This document shows, in pieces, positions 1 through 10,457 of a stretch of 20,057 nt of DNA. The DNA comes from Methanobrevibacter sp. (GTDB lineage Archaea > Methanobacteriota > Methanobacteria > Methanobacteriales > Methanobacteriaceae), in contig JABUVA010000001.1 of NCBI GenBank assembly GCA_021442885.1, positions 2,692-22,748 of the forward strand, written 5' to 3'. The notes under the pieces are model-generated. The model was not told the DNA's origin and ran no database searches. It saw only the letters and a list, made by a program, of their open reading frames with translations. Every line of letters begins with the position of its first letter. The first letter of the stretch is position 1. Both the position numbers and the translations under genes were made by a program.

Positions 1-395
1 GCTTTAATTTCACTCATATTTCCGCGAATTGCAGCTATATTAAATTTTAATAAATCTAAGACAATATTATTTCTTAAATCTCCAATTCCCACTCCAACAG
101 GATCTATAACAACAGGAGTATTAATTTTATTTGCACATTCTGCTGCAATTTTCATAGCTTTAATCTGATTTTTGTTAGTTGTTCCAATGTTTATAACAAC
201 AACATCAGATATTTTAACAAAATCTTCAATTTCTTCAGATTCTTCTGTCATTACAGGAGATCCTCCAATAGCTAGAACAGCATTTGCACAGTCATTAACA
301 GTTACAATATTTGTTATACATTCTGTTAATGGTGTTATTTCTCGAATTTTTTCTAGTTTTTCTGGAATTTGATTTAAGATTTTTTCATTTTTCAT
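1..395 (-). CDS. thiM: Hydroxyethylthiazole kinase, N-terminal part (cut by window edge)
   Basis: Reading the minus strand from the ATG at 395 gives an uninterrupted 131-codon frame that runs off the window. It begins MKNEKILNQIPEKLEKIR and then shows the hallmarks of ThiM: the TNIVTVNDCANAVLAIGGSP block (about residues 28-47), a DPVGVG block (about 98-103) and IRGNMSEI near the cut end. ThiM phosphorylates 4-methyl-5-(2-hydroxyethyl)thiazole with ATP in thiamine salvage, in the cytosol, and belongs to the ribokinase-like fold. About half of the usual length of around 265 residues is present; the catalytic C-terminal part lies outside the window. No good ribosome binding site is visible before this ATG, but no upstream start fits better. 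A TPP riboswitch was looked for upstream and not recognised. Thiamine genes may continue to the left (inference). Confidence 0.9.
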   Translation of the reverse strand, partial: MKNEKILNQIPEKLEKIREITPLTECITNIVTVNDCANAVLAIGGSPVMTEESEEIEDFVKISDVVVINIGTTNKNQIKAMKIAAECANKINTPVVIDPVGVGIGDLRNNIVLDLLKFNIAAIRGNMSEIK

Positions 396-589
396 AAATT
401 TATTATTTATCTTTAAATTATTTAAATTTAATTTCTTATTTTTTCATATAACTAAATTTTAAGTGGTATTTTAGTTTTTAAATAATTATAATCTTTATCA
501 TATTTTTGGTTTTTATGATAAATAGCTATCAATATGTTTTTAACCATTTTATCTGTTAATAATTTTTATTTTAATTATAAAAAGAAATT

Positions 590-605
590 AAGGAGGATTC
601 TCCTT
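590..605. repeat. Short perfect inverted repeat (6-bp arms, 4-nt loop)
   Basis: The arms AAGGAG and CTCCTT enclose a GATT loop. Read on the minus strand the hairpin is followed by a T-rich stretch, so it could weakly terminate leftward transcription. On the plus strand the GGAGG looks like a ribosome binding site, but the TTG downstream is followed by a stop two codons later, so no peptide is encoded. It could also be a small regulator-binding palindrome. Function unknown. Confidence 0.4.
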
Positions 606-696
606 GAAATAGGGATAGTTCTTAATATTTTTTAAATCAAATTTTGTTGTTGTTAATAAAGTGATGAATTTCATAGTAAACTATTTAAAGTAGTAG

Positions 697-711
697 TTAT
701 AATATATTTAT
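697..711 (+). promoter_or_regulatory. Candidate TATA box for tRNA-Thr
   Basis: TTATAATATATTTAT lies about 30-40 bp before the mature tRNA-Thr 5' end, a suitable distance for a transcript starting just upstream of the tRNA. The surroundings are AT-rich, so the exact box is uncertain. Confidence 0.4.
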
Positions 712-739
712 TTGTTGTAATAATTATAATAATTATCAT

Positions 740-813
<74 letters not shown>

Positions 814-863
814 TTTCAAATTCTTTTCTTAAAATTAATTTAAATTTTACTCATATTAGTTTT

Positions 864-883
864 AAAAAAGAAACATTTATATA
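864..883 (+). promoter_or_regulatory. Archaeal BRE/TATA promoter for tRNA-Pro and tRNA-Tyr
   Basis: An A-rich BRE-like run (864-875) is followed directly by a perfect TTTATATA box (876-883). Transcription would start near 905-910, about 30 nt before tRNA-Pro. The 13-mer AAACATTTATATA here is repeated exactly before tRNA-Asp, which supports its being a real promoter element. Confidence 0.7.
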
Positions 884-935
884 CTATTATATAGATATTA
901 TTAAAAGTATGATATTTATATCATTCTTCAATGTG

Positions 936-1010
<75 letters not shown>

Positions 1011-1017
1011 TCAAAGT

Positions 1018-1091
<74 letters not shown>

Positions 1092-1134
1092 TTTACATTT
1101 AAATATGTAAAAATATGTTTTCTTAATGTTAGAT

Positions 1135-1152
1135 TATGAAAACATTTATATA
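1135..1152 (+). promoter_or_regulatory. Archaeal BRE/TATA promoter for tRNA-Asp and tRNA-Lys
   Basis: An A-rich BRE-like run is followed by TTTATATA at 1145-1152. The AAACATTTATATA 13-mer is identical to the one upstream of tRNA-Pro. The predicted start near 1175 leaves a 5' leader of about 50 nt before tRNA-Asp to be removed by RNase P. Confidence 0.65.
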
Positions 1153-1227
1153 GTACTTTTTAGAAAAAGTATTGTTGTATTTATATTTAACCAGTTGATT
1201 AAATATAAATTTGTAAGTTAAATATTT

Positions 1228-1299
1228 GCCCTGGTGGTGTAGGGGCTATCATGTGGGCCTGTCGAGCCCGCGACTCGGGTTCAAATCCCGGCCAGGGCG
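1228..1299 (+). tRNA. tRNA-Asp (anticodon GTC)
   Basis: The acceptor stem is GCCCTGG/CCAGGGC with discriminator G1299, the expected aspartate identity base. The anticodon loop CTGTCGA gives GTC on a GC-rich stem. The T-arm closes around TTCAAAT. It is about 72 nt, without intron or encoded CCA. tRNA-Lys follows after 33 bp with no clear TATA box between, so the two are probably one transcript. Confidence 0.95.
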
Positions 1300-1331
1300 C
1301 TTTCAAATATTTAATTTTCCGAATGTTTTTA

Positions 1332-1406
<75 letters not shown>

Positions 1407-1459
1407 TTTCTAATTTTATATTTTAATCATTTTAACTTTTCTAGCTGGAGGAAATAAAT

Positions 1460-1711
1460 TTGTCAAAAATAGATATATTAGAACATAAACTTGTTCCAAA
1501 CCATGAACTCATGACCGATTCTGAAATTGAAGAAGAATTAGGTGATGCTGATTTTGAAATTGAAAATCTTCCTAAAATTAAAATTGATGATCCTGTTGTA
1601 GAAGATATGCAGTCTAGGGACATAAATGTCAAAGAAGGCAATATTTTAAGAATTACACGTGATAGTCAAACCGCAGGTACTTTTGTTACATATAGGATTG
1701 TTGAAGAGTAA
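1460..1711 (+). CDS. rpoH: DNA-directed RNA polymerase subunit H
   Basis: This 83-residue protein is the archaeal counterpart of the C-terminal domain of eukaryotic Rpb5, which forms part of the lower jaw of RNA polymerase. The family signatures are the opening ILEHKLVPNHELMTDSEIEE, the LPKIKIDDPVVEDM core and the ending ITRDSQTAGTFVTYRIVEE. The length is normal for archaeal RpoH. The start is a TTG at 1460, placed 8 nt after the strong ribosome binding site GGAGG at 1447-1451; there is no ATG that would keep the conserved N-terminus. It stands at its usual place, first of the polymerase genes, but a 265-bp gap with possible promoters separates it from rpoB2, so the two may be transcribed separately. 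Confidence 0.96.
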   Translation: MSKIDILEHKLVPNHELMTDSEIEEELGDADFEIENLPKIKIDDPVVEDMQSRDINVKEGNILRITRDSQTAGTFVTYRIVEE

Positions 1712-1719
1712 GGATTATT

Positions 1720-1727
1720 TTTATATA
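1720..1727 (+). promoter_or_regulatory. Candidate TATA box (distal) for rpoB2
   Basis: A TTTATATA match sits just after the rpoH stop codon. If used, transcription would start near 1750 and give a leader of about 225 nt before rpoB2. Confidence 0.4.
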
Positions 1728-1789
1728 ATTTTAGAATGGGTGTAATGATAGTAATATATGAATTCAATTATTTTTTATTTATGAAATTC

Positions 1790-1798
1790 TATATATAA
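1790..1798 (+). promoter_or_regulatory. Candidate TATA box (proximal) for rpoB2
   Basis: TATATATAA at this position would place the transcript start near 1817-1822. That is just before a pair of hairpins in the 150 nt leading to rpoB2. Confidence 0.4.
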
Positions 1799-1823
1799 TA
1801 AAATTTGAACTTGATTTGAGAGG

Positions 1824-1845
1824 AATTATCTAAACGGAGATAGTT
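1824..1845 (+). promoter_or_regulatory. Leader hairpin 1 upstream of rpoB2
   Basis: The arms AATTATCT (1824-1831) and AGATAGTT (1838-1845) form an 8-bp stem with one G-U pair and a 6-nt loop, AAACGG. It lies at the predicted 5' end of a transcript from the proximal promoter. The role is unknown; it could mark a protein-binding site, or be chance pairing in AT-rich DNA. Confidence 0.35.
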
Positions 1846-1880
1846 ATGAGTAAATTAAGAATAATAATCAAATGAATTAT

Positions 1881-1929
1881 TAATAAGAATTTATTTTAGG
1901 GCTTTCCTAATCTTATTATTTATTTTTAT
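1881..1929 (+). promoter_or_regulatory. Leader hairpin 2 with T-run upstream of rpoB2
   Basis: TAATAAGA (1881-1888) pairs with TCTTATTA (1911-1918), and TTAGG (1896-1900) pairs with CCTAA (1906-1910) around a GCTTT loop, leaving a 7-nt bulge on the 5' side. A T-rich stretch follows at 1919-1929. This resembles a terminator placed about 50 nt before the rpoB2 start. It could end rpoH transcripts or act as an attenuator. No experiment can be inferred from sequence alone. Confidence 0.4.
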
Positions 1930-1976
1930 TTAGTTAATTATTTCTTTGAGTATTTACATAATGTTGGAGGATGTCT

Positions 1977-3638
1977 ATGAAAAAGAGTGCTGTTACAGAT
2001 ACACAAAATGGAAATGAAAACATTAGTAAATCCCAAAATAAAGGAATTAAACGTGTTAGATCTTCACAAAAAAAGAAGAACAATAATTCTACCAATTGGG
2101 ATTTAGTTGATTCATTTTTCAATGAATATGATTTAGTAGATCATCATATTAAATCATATAATAATTTTGTGAATGAGAGGATACAAAATATTATTGATAT
2201 TACTGAACCTATTACTTTAAAGGATGATGAGGGAAATGTCATATATACAGTAAAAACAGGTAAAGTTAATATTAAAAATCCATTTACTAAGGAAGCTGAC
2301 GGTTCTGAAACTACTATTTTCCCTACCGAAGCGAGACTTAGAAACCTAAACTATTCTGCTCATATGTATTTAGAAATGAAATTAGAGTCTGATGATGAAG
2401 AAACTGAATTTGAAGATGTATACATTGGTGAATTGCCAGTTATGCTTAAATCAGATATTTGTCATTTAAAAGGACTTAACGATGAAGAATTAGTTGCCCA
2501 TGGTGAAGATCCTCAAGATTTAGGAGGATACTTTATTGTAAATGGGTCTGAAAGAGCTGTTGTTACTATGGAAGAAATAGCTCCTAATAAAATTATTCTC
2601 GAACGTCTTGGGGATGTAGATGAGAGAAGAGCTAAAGCTATTGTAACTTCTATTAAAAGTGGTTTTAGAGCAAGAATTTCTTTAGAATATAAAAAACCTC
2701 GTAAAAAAGGAGTATTTTTAAGAATTTCATTCCCTTATGTTCCTGGAGAAATCCCACTTGTAATTTTACTTAGAGCATTAGGATTTGCTACTGACCAAGA
2801 AATTATTACAGCTATTACTGATGATTTCCAATTCCAAATGATTATTGCAGATGATATTCAAGTATCTGATGCTTCATTAAAACTTGATGAAGATGAAATG
2901 GATGGAATGGATAAAGATGAATTAAGAAAATACTTACAATGTGCTGCTATTAAATACATTGGTAATCGTGTAGCTAAAGGAATGACTGAAGAGTATCGTA
3001 TTAAACGTGCTAAAGATGTTATTGACCGCTATTTATTACCTCATATGGGTATTGAATCAGAAAGACGTATTGATAAAGCAGTTTATCTTGCTGAAATGAC
3101 TGAAATGTTACTTCAAGTTATTCATGAACAAAGAAAACCTCACGATAAAGACCATTATACTAATAAAAGACTCAGAGTTTCTGGAGATTTAATGGAAGAT
3201 TTATTCAGAGTTGCATTTACAAGTTTAACAAGAGATATGAGTTACCAACTTGAAAGAACAATATCTCGTCATAAAGAACTTTCAATTAAGCAAGCTGTTC
3301 GTTCTGATGTATTAACAGAAAATATTAAACATGCTATAGCTACTGGAAATTGGGTAGGTGGAAGAGCTGGTGTAAGTCAATTATTAGATAGAACCAGTTA
3401 TATGGGAACTTTATCTCATTTAAGACGTGTTGTATCTCCTTTAACAAGAAGCCAACCTCACTTTGAAGCAAGGGATTTGCACCCAACTCAATTTGGTAAA
3501 ATCTGTCCAAATGAGACTCCAGAGGGTCCTAATTGTGGATTGGTAAAGAACTTAGCTCTTATGTGTAATATTTCTGAAGGTTCTGATGAAAAAGAAATTA
3601 TTGATGTAATTAAAGATATGGAAATTCTAACTGAATAG
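1977..3638 (+). CDS. rpoB2: DNA-directed RNA polymerase subunit B''
   Basis: This is the N-terminal half of the second-largest polymerase subunit, split from B' as in methanogens. After an unusual basic tail, the conserved fold starts at about residue 40 ([22 protein letters not shown]) and runs to the fork region [21 protein letters not shown] (about 501-521) close to the C-terminus. These parts make up the protrusion, lobe and fork around the DNA channel. The ATG at 1977 is chosen because the GGAGG at 1966-1970 directly abuts the ATG at 1971 but sits 6 nt before 1977. The length is 553 residues. The first 39 residues are rich in Lys, Asn, Ser and Gln and look disordered; this tail is not part of the usual subunit. 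rpoB1 begins 13 nt after the stop with its own ribosome binding site. Confidence 0.97.
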   Translation: MKKSAVTDTQNGNENISKSQNKGIKRVRSSQKKKNNNSTNWDLVDSFFNEYDLVDHHIKSYNNFVNERIQNIIDITEPITLKDDEGNVIYTVKTGKVNIKNPFTKEADGSETTIFPTEARLRNLNYSAHMYLEMKLESDDEETEFEDVYIGELPVMLKSDICHLKGLNDEELVAHGEDPQDLGGYFIVNGSERAVVTMEEIAPNKIILERLGDVDERRAKAIVTSIKSGFRARISLEYKKPRKKGVFLRISFPYVPGEIPLVILLRALGFATDQEIITAITDDFQFQMIIADDIQVSDASLKLDEDEMDGMDKDELRKYLQCAAIKYIGNRVAKGMTEEYRIKRAKDVIDRYLLPHMGIESERRIDKAVYLAEMTEMLLQVIHEQRKPHDKDHYTNKRLRVSGDLMEDLFRVAFTSLTRDMSYQLERTISRHKELSIKQAVRSDVLTENIKHAIATGNWVGGRAGVSQLLDRTSYMGTLSHLRRVVSPLTRSQPHFEARDLHPTQFGKICPNETPEGPNCGLVKNLALMCNISEGSDEKEIIDVIKDMEILTE

Positions 3639-3651
3639 AGGAGGTGAAATT

Positions 3652-5532
<1,881 letters not shown>

Positions 5533-5550
5533 TTTTGAGGGGGTATTATT

Positions 5551-8373
5551 TTGAATAATTTTATTAAAAAAATCGAGCAAATTAATTTTGGTTTAATGTC
5601 TCCTGAGGATATTCGTAATATGTCTGTAGTTAGAATTGAAGCTCCAGATACTTATGACGAAGACGGATATCCAATTGAAGGAGGTTTAATGGATCCTCAT
5701 TTAGGTGTTATTGACCCTTCATTAAAATGTAGGAGTTGCGGTTATAGAGGTGGAGAATGTCAAGGACATTTTGGCAGTATTGAGCTTGCAAGGCCTGTTA
5801 TTCATGTTGGTTTTGGTGACATAATATTTAAAATATTACGTTCCACTTGTAATGAATGTGGTAGAGTTCTTTTAACTGATGAAGAAATTGAAGATTATAA
5901 ACAGAAGATTGATGAAGCTAAACATCATGGAGTCAGTTTAAATAATCTTTTAAAAGAGATTTATAATGTTTCTCGTAAAGATAAATGTCCTCATTGTGGA
6001 GCAGAACAAGGAGCAATTACAATTGACAAACCTGTTTCAATTAATCAAGAAATTGGGCCTAATGAAGTTTATAAATTAACTCCTTCTGAAGTTCGTGAAA
6101 GACTTGAAAGAATCACTGATGAAGACTCTTATATTTTAGGTGTTAATCCAGAAGTAGCTAGACCAGAATGGTTAGTATTAACTGTATTACCAGTTCCTCC
6201 TGTAACTGTAAGGCCATCTATTACTTTAGATACTGGTGAACGTTCAGAAGATGATTTAACACATAAATTGGTAGATATTTTAAGAATTAACCATCGTTTA
6301 ATTGAAAATATGGATGCTGGTGCCCCTCAACTTATTGTAGAAGATTTATGGGAACTCTTACAATACCATGTTACTACTTACTTTGATAATGAAGCTTCTG
6401 GTGTTCCTCCAGCAAGACATCGTTCTGGAAGACCTTTAAAAACATTAGCACAAAGGCTTAAAGGAAAAGAAGGTAGGTTTAGAAGTAATCTTTCAGGAAA
6501 ACGTGTTAACTTTTCAGCACGTACTGTAATCTCACCAGATCCTAATATTAGTATTAATGAAGTTGGTGTACCTGAAATGATTGCAAAAGAAGTTACTGTA
6601 CCTTCTTATGTTACTGAATGGAACATTGATGAAATGAGAAAATACATTGAAAATGGTCCAGATATACACCCTGGTGCAAACTATGTTATAAGGCCTGATG
6701 GAAGGAAAGTTAGAGTTTTAGATGACACTAAAGAAGGCATTCTAGAAAAATTAGACGAATTTGAACAACTTCCAGCTGATGATAGACATAATTTCATTGT
6801 TGAAAGACACTTAAAAGATGGAGATATGGTTTTATTCAATCGTCAACCTTCACTTCACAGAATGAGTATGATGGCACATGAAGTAAGAGTATTACCTTAT
6901 AAAACTTTCAGACTCAACCTATGTGTATGTCCTCCATACAATGCAGATTTCGACGGAGACGAAATGAACATGCACGTTTTCCAAACTGATGAATCTAGAG
7001 CAGAAGCAAAAAGTTTAATGCGTGTACAAGAACACATTCTTTCTCCAAGGTTTGGTGGACCAATTATTGGAGCTATTCACGACCACATTTCTGGTGCATA
7101 TATATTAACTAGAACAGGAACTGATTTTGACTTTGAAACTGCAATGCAGATAATTAGAAAATCACATCTTGACATTGATAATGCACTTGTAAGAATTGCT
7201 AAATTCAAAAAAGAGAATGATGAAGAAATGAAAGGTGATGATTTATCTGATACTCAACTAATTTCTTATTTACTAAAATTAAAAGAAGATGTAAGAATTA
7301 CTGGTAAAGAATTATTCAGTTTACTTTTACCAGAAAATTTAAATCTTAATTATAGAGCAGAAATCTGTAATAACTGCTCTCAATGTGAAAAAGAAGCATG
7401 TCAATATGATGCTTATGTTGTAATTAAAGATGGTCAACTTTTAAGTGGTGCTATTGATGAGAAAGCATATGGTTCATTTTCAGGAAAAATACTTGATAAA
7501 ATCGTTAAAGAATATGGGGCAGACAGAGCTCGTGAATTCCTTGATAGGTCTACAGATTTAGCTATTTGTGGAATTATGCAAAATGGAATTACTACAAGTA
7601 TTAATGACGAAGAAATTCCTGATGAAGCACAAGCAAGAATCACTGAACACTTAGATAAAGCAGAAGCTGAAGTAGATAAACTAATTACAACTTATGAAGA
7701 AGGTTTCCTTGAACCATTACCTGGTAGAAGTCCTGAAGAAACTCTTGAGATGAAGATAATGCAAGTTTTAGGTGAAGCTAGGGACGGTTCTGGTTCTATC
7801 GCTGAAAATTATCTTAAAATGGATGAATATGAAGATGGTAGAAGAAAATACCTTCCAAATTACTCAGTAATTATGGCACGTACTGGTGCTAGGGCATCAA
7901 TGTTGAACCTTACTCAGATTACAGCATGTGTAGGTCAACAAGCTATTCGTGGTGACCGTATTAAAAGAGGATACATTGACAGAGCATTACCTCACTTTAA
8001 GAAAAACGAACTTGGTGCTAAAGCGAAAGGATTTGTACACTCTAGCTATAAACATGGGTTAGATCCAATTGAATTCTTCTTCCACGCTATGGGAGGAAGA
8101 GAAGGATTGGTAGATACAGCTATTCGTACAGCACAATCAGGATATATGCAAAGAAGACTTGTAAACGCACTTCAAGATTTACAAGTAAAACCATCAGGAC
8201 TTGTAACAGATAATCAAGGAATGGTTATTCAAAATATGTTTGGTGAAGATGGTGTAGATCCTGCAAAAAGTGACTTTGGTAAAGCAGCAGACCTAGATAA
8301 GATTATAGATGAAATGAGACTTAAAGATGATGTTGATAATGAATCTTTAGTTAAAGCCGATGGGGGAAATTAA
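5551..8373 (+). CDS. rpoA1: DNA-directed RNA polymerase subunit A'
   Basis: This is the N-terminal two thirds of the largest subunit (940 residues), with the catalytic magnesium loop NADFDGD at residues 464-470 (D466, D468, D470). The clamp zinc site is C60, C63, C70 and H73; a second set is C100, C103, C146 and C149. The bridge helix follows FVHSSYKHGLDPIEFFFHAM near the C-terminus, and the protein ends in the foot region, where archaeal A' and A'' are divided. A further cysteine cluster, C606-x2-C609-x2-C612-x4-C617, lies in the region before the bridge helix and may bind a metal. The start is a TTG at 5551 after GAGGGGGT. The stop codon abuts the rpoA2 ATG directly, so the two are translated together and should be made in equal amounts. 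Confidence 0.98.
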   Translation: MNNFIKKIEQINFGLMSPEDIRNMSVVRIEAPDTYDEDGYPIEGGLMDPHLGVIDPSLKCRSCGYRGGECQGHFGSIELARPVIHVGFGDIIFKILRSTCNECGRVLLTDEEIEDYKQKIDEAKHHGVSLNNLLKEIYNVSRKDKCPHCGAEQGAITIDKPVSINQEIGPNEVYKLTPSEVRERLERITDEDSYILGVNPEVARPEWLVLTVLPVPPVTVRPSITLDTGERSEDDLTHKLVDILRINHRLIENMDAGAPQLIVEDLWELLQYHVTTYFDNEASGVPPARHRSGRPLKTLAQRLKGKEGRFRSNLSGKRVNFSARTVISPDPNISINEVGVPEMIAKEVTVPSYVTEWNIDEMRKYIENGPDIHPGANYVIRPDGRKVRVLDDTKEGILEKLDEFEQLPADDRHNFIVERHLKDGDMVLFNRQPSLHRMSMMAHEVRVLPYKTFRLNLCVCPPYNADFDGDEMNMHVFQTDESRAEAKSLMRVQEHILSPRFGGPIIGAIHDHISGAYILTRTGTDFDFETAMQIIRKSHLDIDNALVRIAKFKKENDEEMKGDDLSDTQLISYLLKLKEDVRITGKELFSLLLPENLNLNYRAEICNNCSQCEKEACQYDAYVVIKDGQLLSGAIDEKAYGSFSGKILDKIVKEYGADRAREFLDRSTDLAICGIMQNGITTSINDEEIPDEAQARITEHLDKAEAEVDKLITTYEEGFLEPLPGRSPEETLEMKIMQVLGEARDGSGSIAENYLKMDEYEDGRRKYLPNYSVIMARTGARASMLNLTQITACVGQQAIRGDRIKRGYIDRALPHFKKNELGAKAKGFVHSSYKHGLDPIEFFFHAMGGREGLVDTAIRTAQSGYMQRRLVNALQDLQVKPSGLVTDNQGMVIQNMFGEDGVDPAKSDFGKAADLDKIIDEMRLKDDVDNESLVKADGGN

Positions 8374-10143
8374 ATGGCTGAAAAAGAATACAATTTACAT
8401 TTTCATGTTGTAGATGGCAATGATAATGCTATTGGTAAAGCTAAAGTAAGCATTAATGATAAGGTAGCACGTACTGGAAAAGCAGGTGGTTGTAATATAA
8501 AAAACATTCCTGAAGGTTCTTATACAGTAACTGTTAATGCTGAAGGATTTTCTGAATATAGTGAGGAGATTTCTGTTCCTTATGAAGGAGATATAGAAAT
8601 TGTTCTTGATGGTTCTTCTGACATAGCAGTTAAAGAATCTGATGAAATAGCTCCAGTTATTAATAATGTAAATATTTATGTTAAAGATAATGAGGGAAAT
8701 CCAATTAATGGAGCTACTGTTACTCTTGGTGATTTTGAAGGATCTACTGATGAGAATGGTCTTTGCCTTATTGAAGATGTTGAAGAAGGAAAAAAATATA
8801 TAACTGTTAATGCAGGTAATTATGAAGAATATAGAAAAGAAATCATAATTCCTCATGATGGAGATTATAAAGTTTCCCTTAAAAAAGTAATGAGTGAAAT
8901 TGATTTAATAATTGATGATTTAAAGTCTAAATGGAATAGGGAGCTATCTGCACTTGAAAAAGATAAAATCCCTAAGATATTAGAAATTATTGATAAATTT
9001 GATTTCTATTTCCCTTTAAAATATAAAATTGATATTTCAGAAGCTTCTATTCGTAGAGAACTTAATGACTCTGAAATAGAAGAATTAATTGAAAGATTAA
9101 TAGAGGCCTATGAACGAGCTCATGTTGAAGCTGGGGAGGCTGTAGGAACTGTTGCTGCACAATCTGTTGGTGAACCAGGTACTCAGATGACTATGCGTAC
9201 TTTCCACTATGCAGGGGTAGTAGAATTAAACGTAACATTAGGTCTTCCAAGACTTATTGAAATCGTTGATGCAAGAAAGAAAATATCTACTCCAACAATG
9301 GATATATATTTAGAAGAAGATAAAAGAAATGACGAAGACTTTGTTAATTATTTAGCAAGTAAAATTGGTAAAAGTACTCTTAAAGATGTTTTACAGAATG
9401 AAGAGTTAGAAGCAGATTATGGGGATATGAAAGTGGAAGCAATTTTAGATCCTCAAAAAATTAAAGCTAAACACTTTGATTATGATGATGTTAAGAATAA
9501 AGTTAGAGGTGCTTTCAAAAAAACAGCATCATTTGATGAGGACAAGATTACTGTAAAACCACCAAAAAAATCTAATAACACTATTAGAGAACTTCGTCTT
9601 TTACGTGAAAAACTTCGTGATTTACGTATAAGTGGTATGAAAGGAATTGATAGGGTTATTATTCGTAATGAATCTATTCCAGGAACCGATAAAACTGAAT
9701 GGGTAATGCATACTCAAGGTTCTAATTTAAAAGAAATTCTTTCAATAGATGGTGTTGACAAAGAAAGAACTACTACTAATAGTATTCATGAAATTAAAGA
9801 GGTTTTAGGTATTGAAGCTGCTAGACAAGCTATTATTGATGAAATTATCAATACCTTAGAAAACCAAGGTCTTAGTGTTGATGTAAGACATATTATGCTT
9901 GTAGCTGATATGATGACTTCTGAAGGTATTGTTAAATCAATTGGAAGACATGGTATCAGTGGTGAAAAATCAAGTGTTTTAGCACGTGCGGCATTTGAAG
10001 AAACTGGTAAACATTTACTCCTTGCAAGTATTCGTGGAGAAGTAGATCATTTATCAGGTATTATTGAAAATATTATTATTGGACAACCAATACCTTTAGG
10101 TACTGGTTCTGTCGGTGTCAAAATGGCAGATAAAAATGAATAG
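8374..10143 (+). CDS. rpoA2: DNA-directed RNA polymerase subunit A'' with two N-terminal carboxypeptidase-regulatory-like domains
   Basis: The C-terminal part of the 589-residue product is a normal A'' subunit. It has the trigger-loop block [19 protein letters not shown] (254-272) with the catalytic-loop histidine H278 (matching yeast Rpb1 H1085), then jaw and cleft segments, ending in the conserved [10 protein letters not shown] motif. Unusually, about 172 residues precede it. These form two similar beta-rich repeats, residues 6-80 and 97-171. Both follow the pattern V-x-D...G/A-x-V...T...G-x-C-x-I...Y-x-TVNA...EY...EI...P-x-x-GD...L and are joined by an acidic linker. The pattern resembles carboxypeptidase-regulatory-like or Cna-B-like sandwiches. 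The frame is continuous. The ATG at 8374 directly follows the rpoA1 stop and has GGGGG upstream; the internal Met173 has no ribosome binding site at a proper distance. The function of the extension is unknown. Confidence 0.97.
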   Translation: MAEKEYNLHFHVVDGNDNAIGKAKVSINDKVARTGKAGGCNIKNIPEGSYTVTVNAEGFSEYSEEISVPYEGDIEIVLDGSSDIAVKESDEIAPVINNVNIYVKDNEGNPINGATVTLGDFEGSTDENGLCLIEDVEEGKKYITVNAGNYEEYRKEIIIPHDGDYKVSLKKVMSEIDLIIDDLKSKWNRELSALEKDKIPKILEIIDKFDFYFPLKYKIDISEASIRRELNDSEIEELIERLIEAYERAHVEAGEAVGTVAAQSVGEPGTQMTMRTFHYAGVVELNVTLGLPRLIEIVDARKKISTPTMDIYLEEDKRNDEDFVNYLASKIGKSTLKDVLQNEELEADYGDMKVEAILDPQKIKAKHFDYDDVKNKVRGAFKKTASFDEDKITVKPPKKSNNTIRELRLLREKLRDLRISGMKGIDRVIIRNESIPGTDKTEWVMHTQGSNLKEILSIDGVDKERTTTNSIHEIKEVLGIEAARQAIIDEIINTLENQGLSVDVRHIMLVADMMTSEGIVKSIGRHGISGEKSSVLARAAFEETGKHLLLASIRGEVDHLSGIIENIIIGQPIPLGTGSVGVKMADKNE

Positions 10144-10154
10144 GAGGCTAGATG

Positions 10155-10451
10155 ATGGATGTAGAAAGAGGTATCAGGGTAGCTGTAGACACAGGTGATG
10201 TGACTTTAGGCTCTGAAAAATCAATTCAATCTTTAAAATTAGGAAAAGGTAAACTTGTTATTGTTGCTGCTAATGCACCTAAGGAAATTCTTGAAGATGT
10301 TGAATATTATTCTAATCTTTCAGGTATCCAAGCATACACTTATGATGGTTCAAGTGTAGACTTAGGTTCTGTTTGTGGTAAACCGTTTACTGTTGCTACA
10401 TTAATTATAAACGATCCAGGAGATTCTACAATATTAGACGATTTGAGGTAG
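10155..10451 (+). CDS. rpl30e: 50S ribosomal protein L30e
   Basis: This protein of about 98 residues belongs to the L7Ae/L30e RNA-binding family and sits in the large ribosomal subunit. The opening MDVERGIRVAVDTGDVTLGS, the block SIQSLKLGKGKLVIVAANAP and the end GSVCGKPFTVATLIINDPGDS are typical of archaeal L30e. The ATG at 10155 is preferred because it lies 7 nt after GGAGG (10143-10147); the ATG at 10152 would leave 4 nt and add one methionine. It starts 11 nt after rpoA2 and its last codons contain the ribosome binding site of nusA, so it is part of the polymerase operon, as in other methanogens. Confidence 0.96.
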   Translation: MDVERGIRVAVDTGDVTLGSEKSIQSLKLGKGKLVIVAANAPKEILEDVEYYSNLSGIQAYTYDGSSVDLGSVCGKPFTVATLIINDPGDSTILDDLR

Positions 10452-10457
10452 ATTTAC

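Larger units (their letters stand above)
396..739. other. Gene-free AT-rich gap between divergent thiM and tRNA-Thr
   Basis: No convincing coding frame on either strand. It must hold the promoters of thiM (minus) and tRNA-Thr (plus). The only clear internal structure is a small perfect inverted repeat at 590-605. A weak TATA-like stretch reads on the minus strand around 444-452 (TTATATGA) and could serve thiM, but the region is too AT-rich for a confident call. Confidence 0.6.

Noticed and set aside
396..739. TPP riboswitch upstream of thiM
   Set aside because: No CTGAGA-like and ACCTGA-like conserved blocks were found on the minus strand in this gap.
1846..1875. Nine-codon open frame in the rpoB2 leader (ATG AGT ... 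TGA)
   Set aside because: It is too short to judge, it has no codon signal, and the upstream GGAG is part of the hairpin; such frames are common by chance.
1961..1976. ATG at 1971 as start of rpoB2
   Set aside because: The ribosome binding site touches this ATG with no spacing; the ATG at 1977 has the usual 6-nt spacing.
8360..8376. Possible intein or frameshift at the A'/A'' junction
   Set aside because: The division lies at the usual archaeal position in the foot region. The N-terminal repeats of A'' lack any intein splice motifs (no block with Cys/Ser start and His-Asn end).
8395..8856. A 153-codon open frame on the minus strand opposite the rpoA2 extension
   Set aside because: Its product is dominated by Ile, Asn, Ser, Phe and Tyr, as expected from reading the complement of AT-rich codons. 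It has no recognisable domain, and the plus strand shows a structured repeat in frame with rpoA2.
8890..10143. rpoA2 starting at Met173, with the extension as a separate gene
   Set aside because: No stop codon separates the parts, and the nearest GGAG is about 26 nt before that ATG. The ATG at 8374 directly abuts the rpoA1 stop with a good ribosome binding site.
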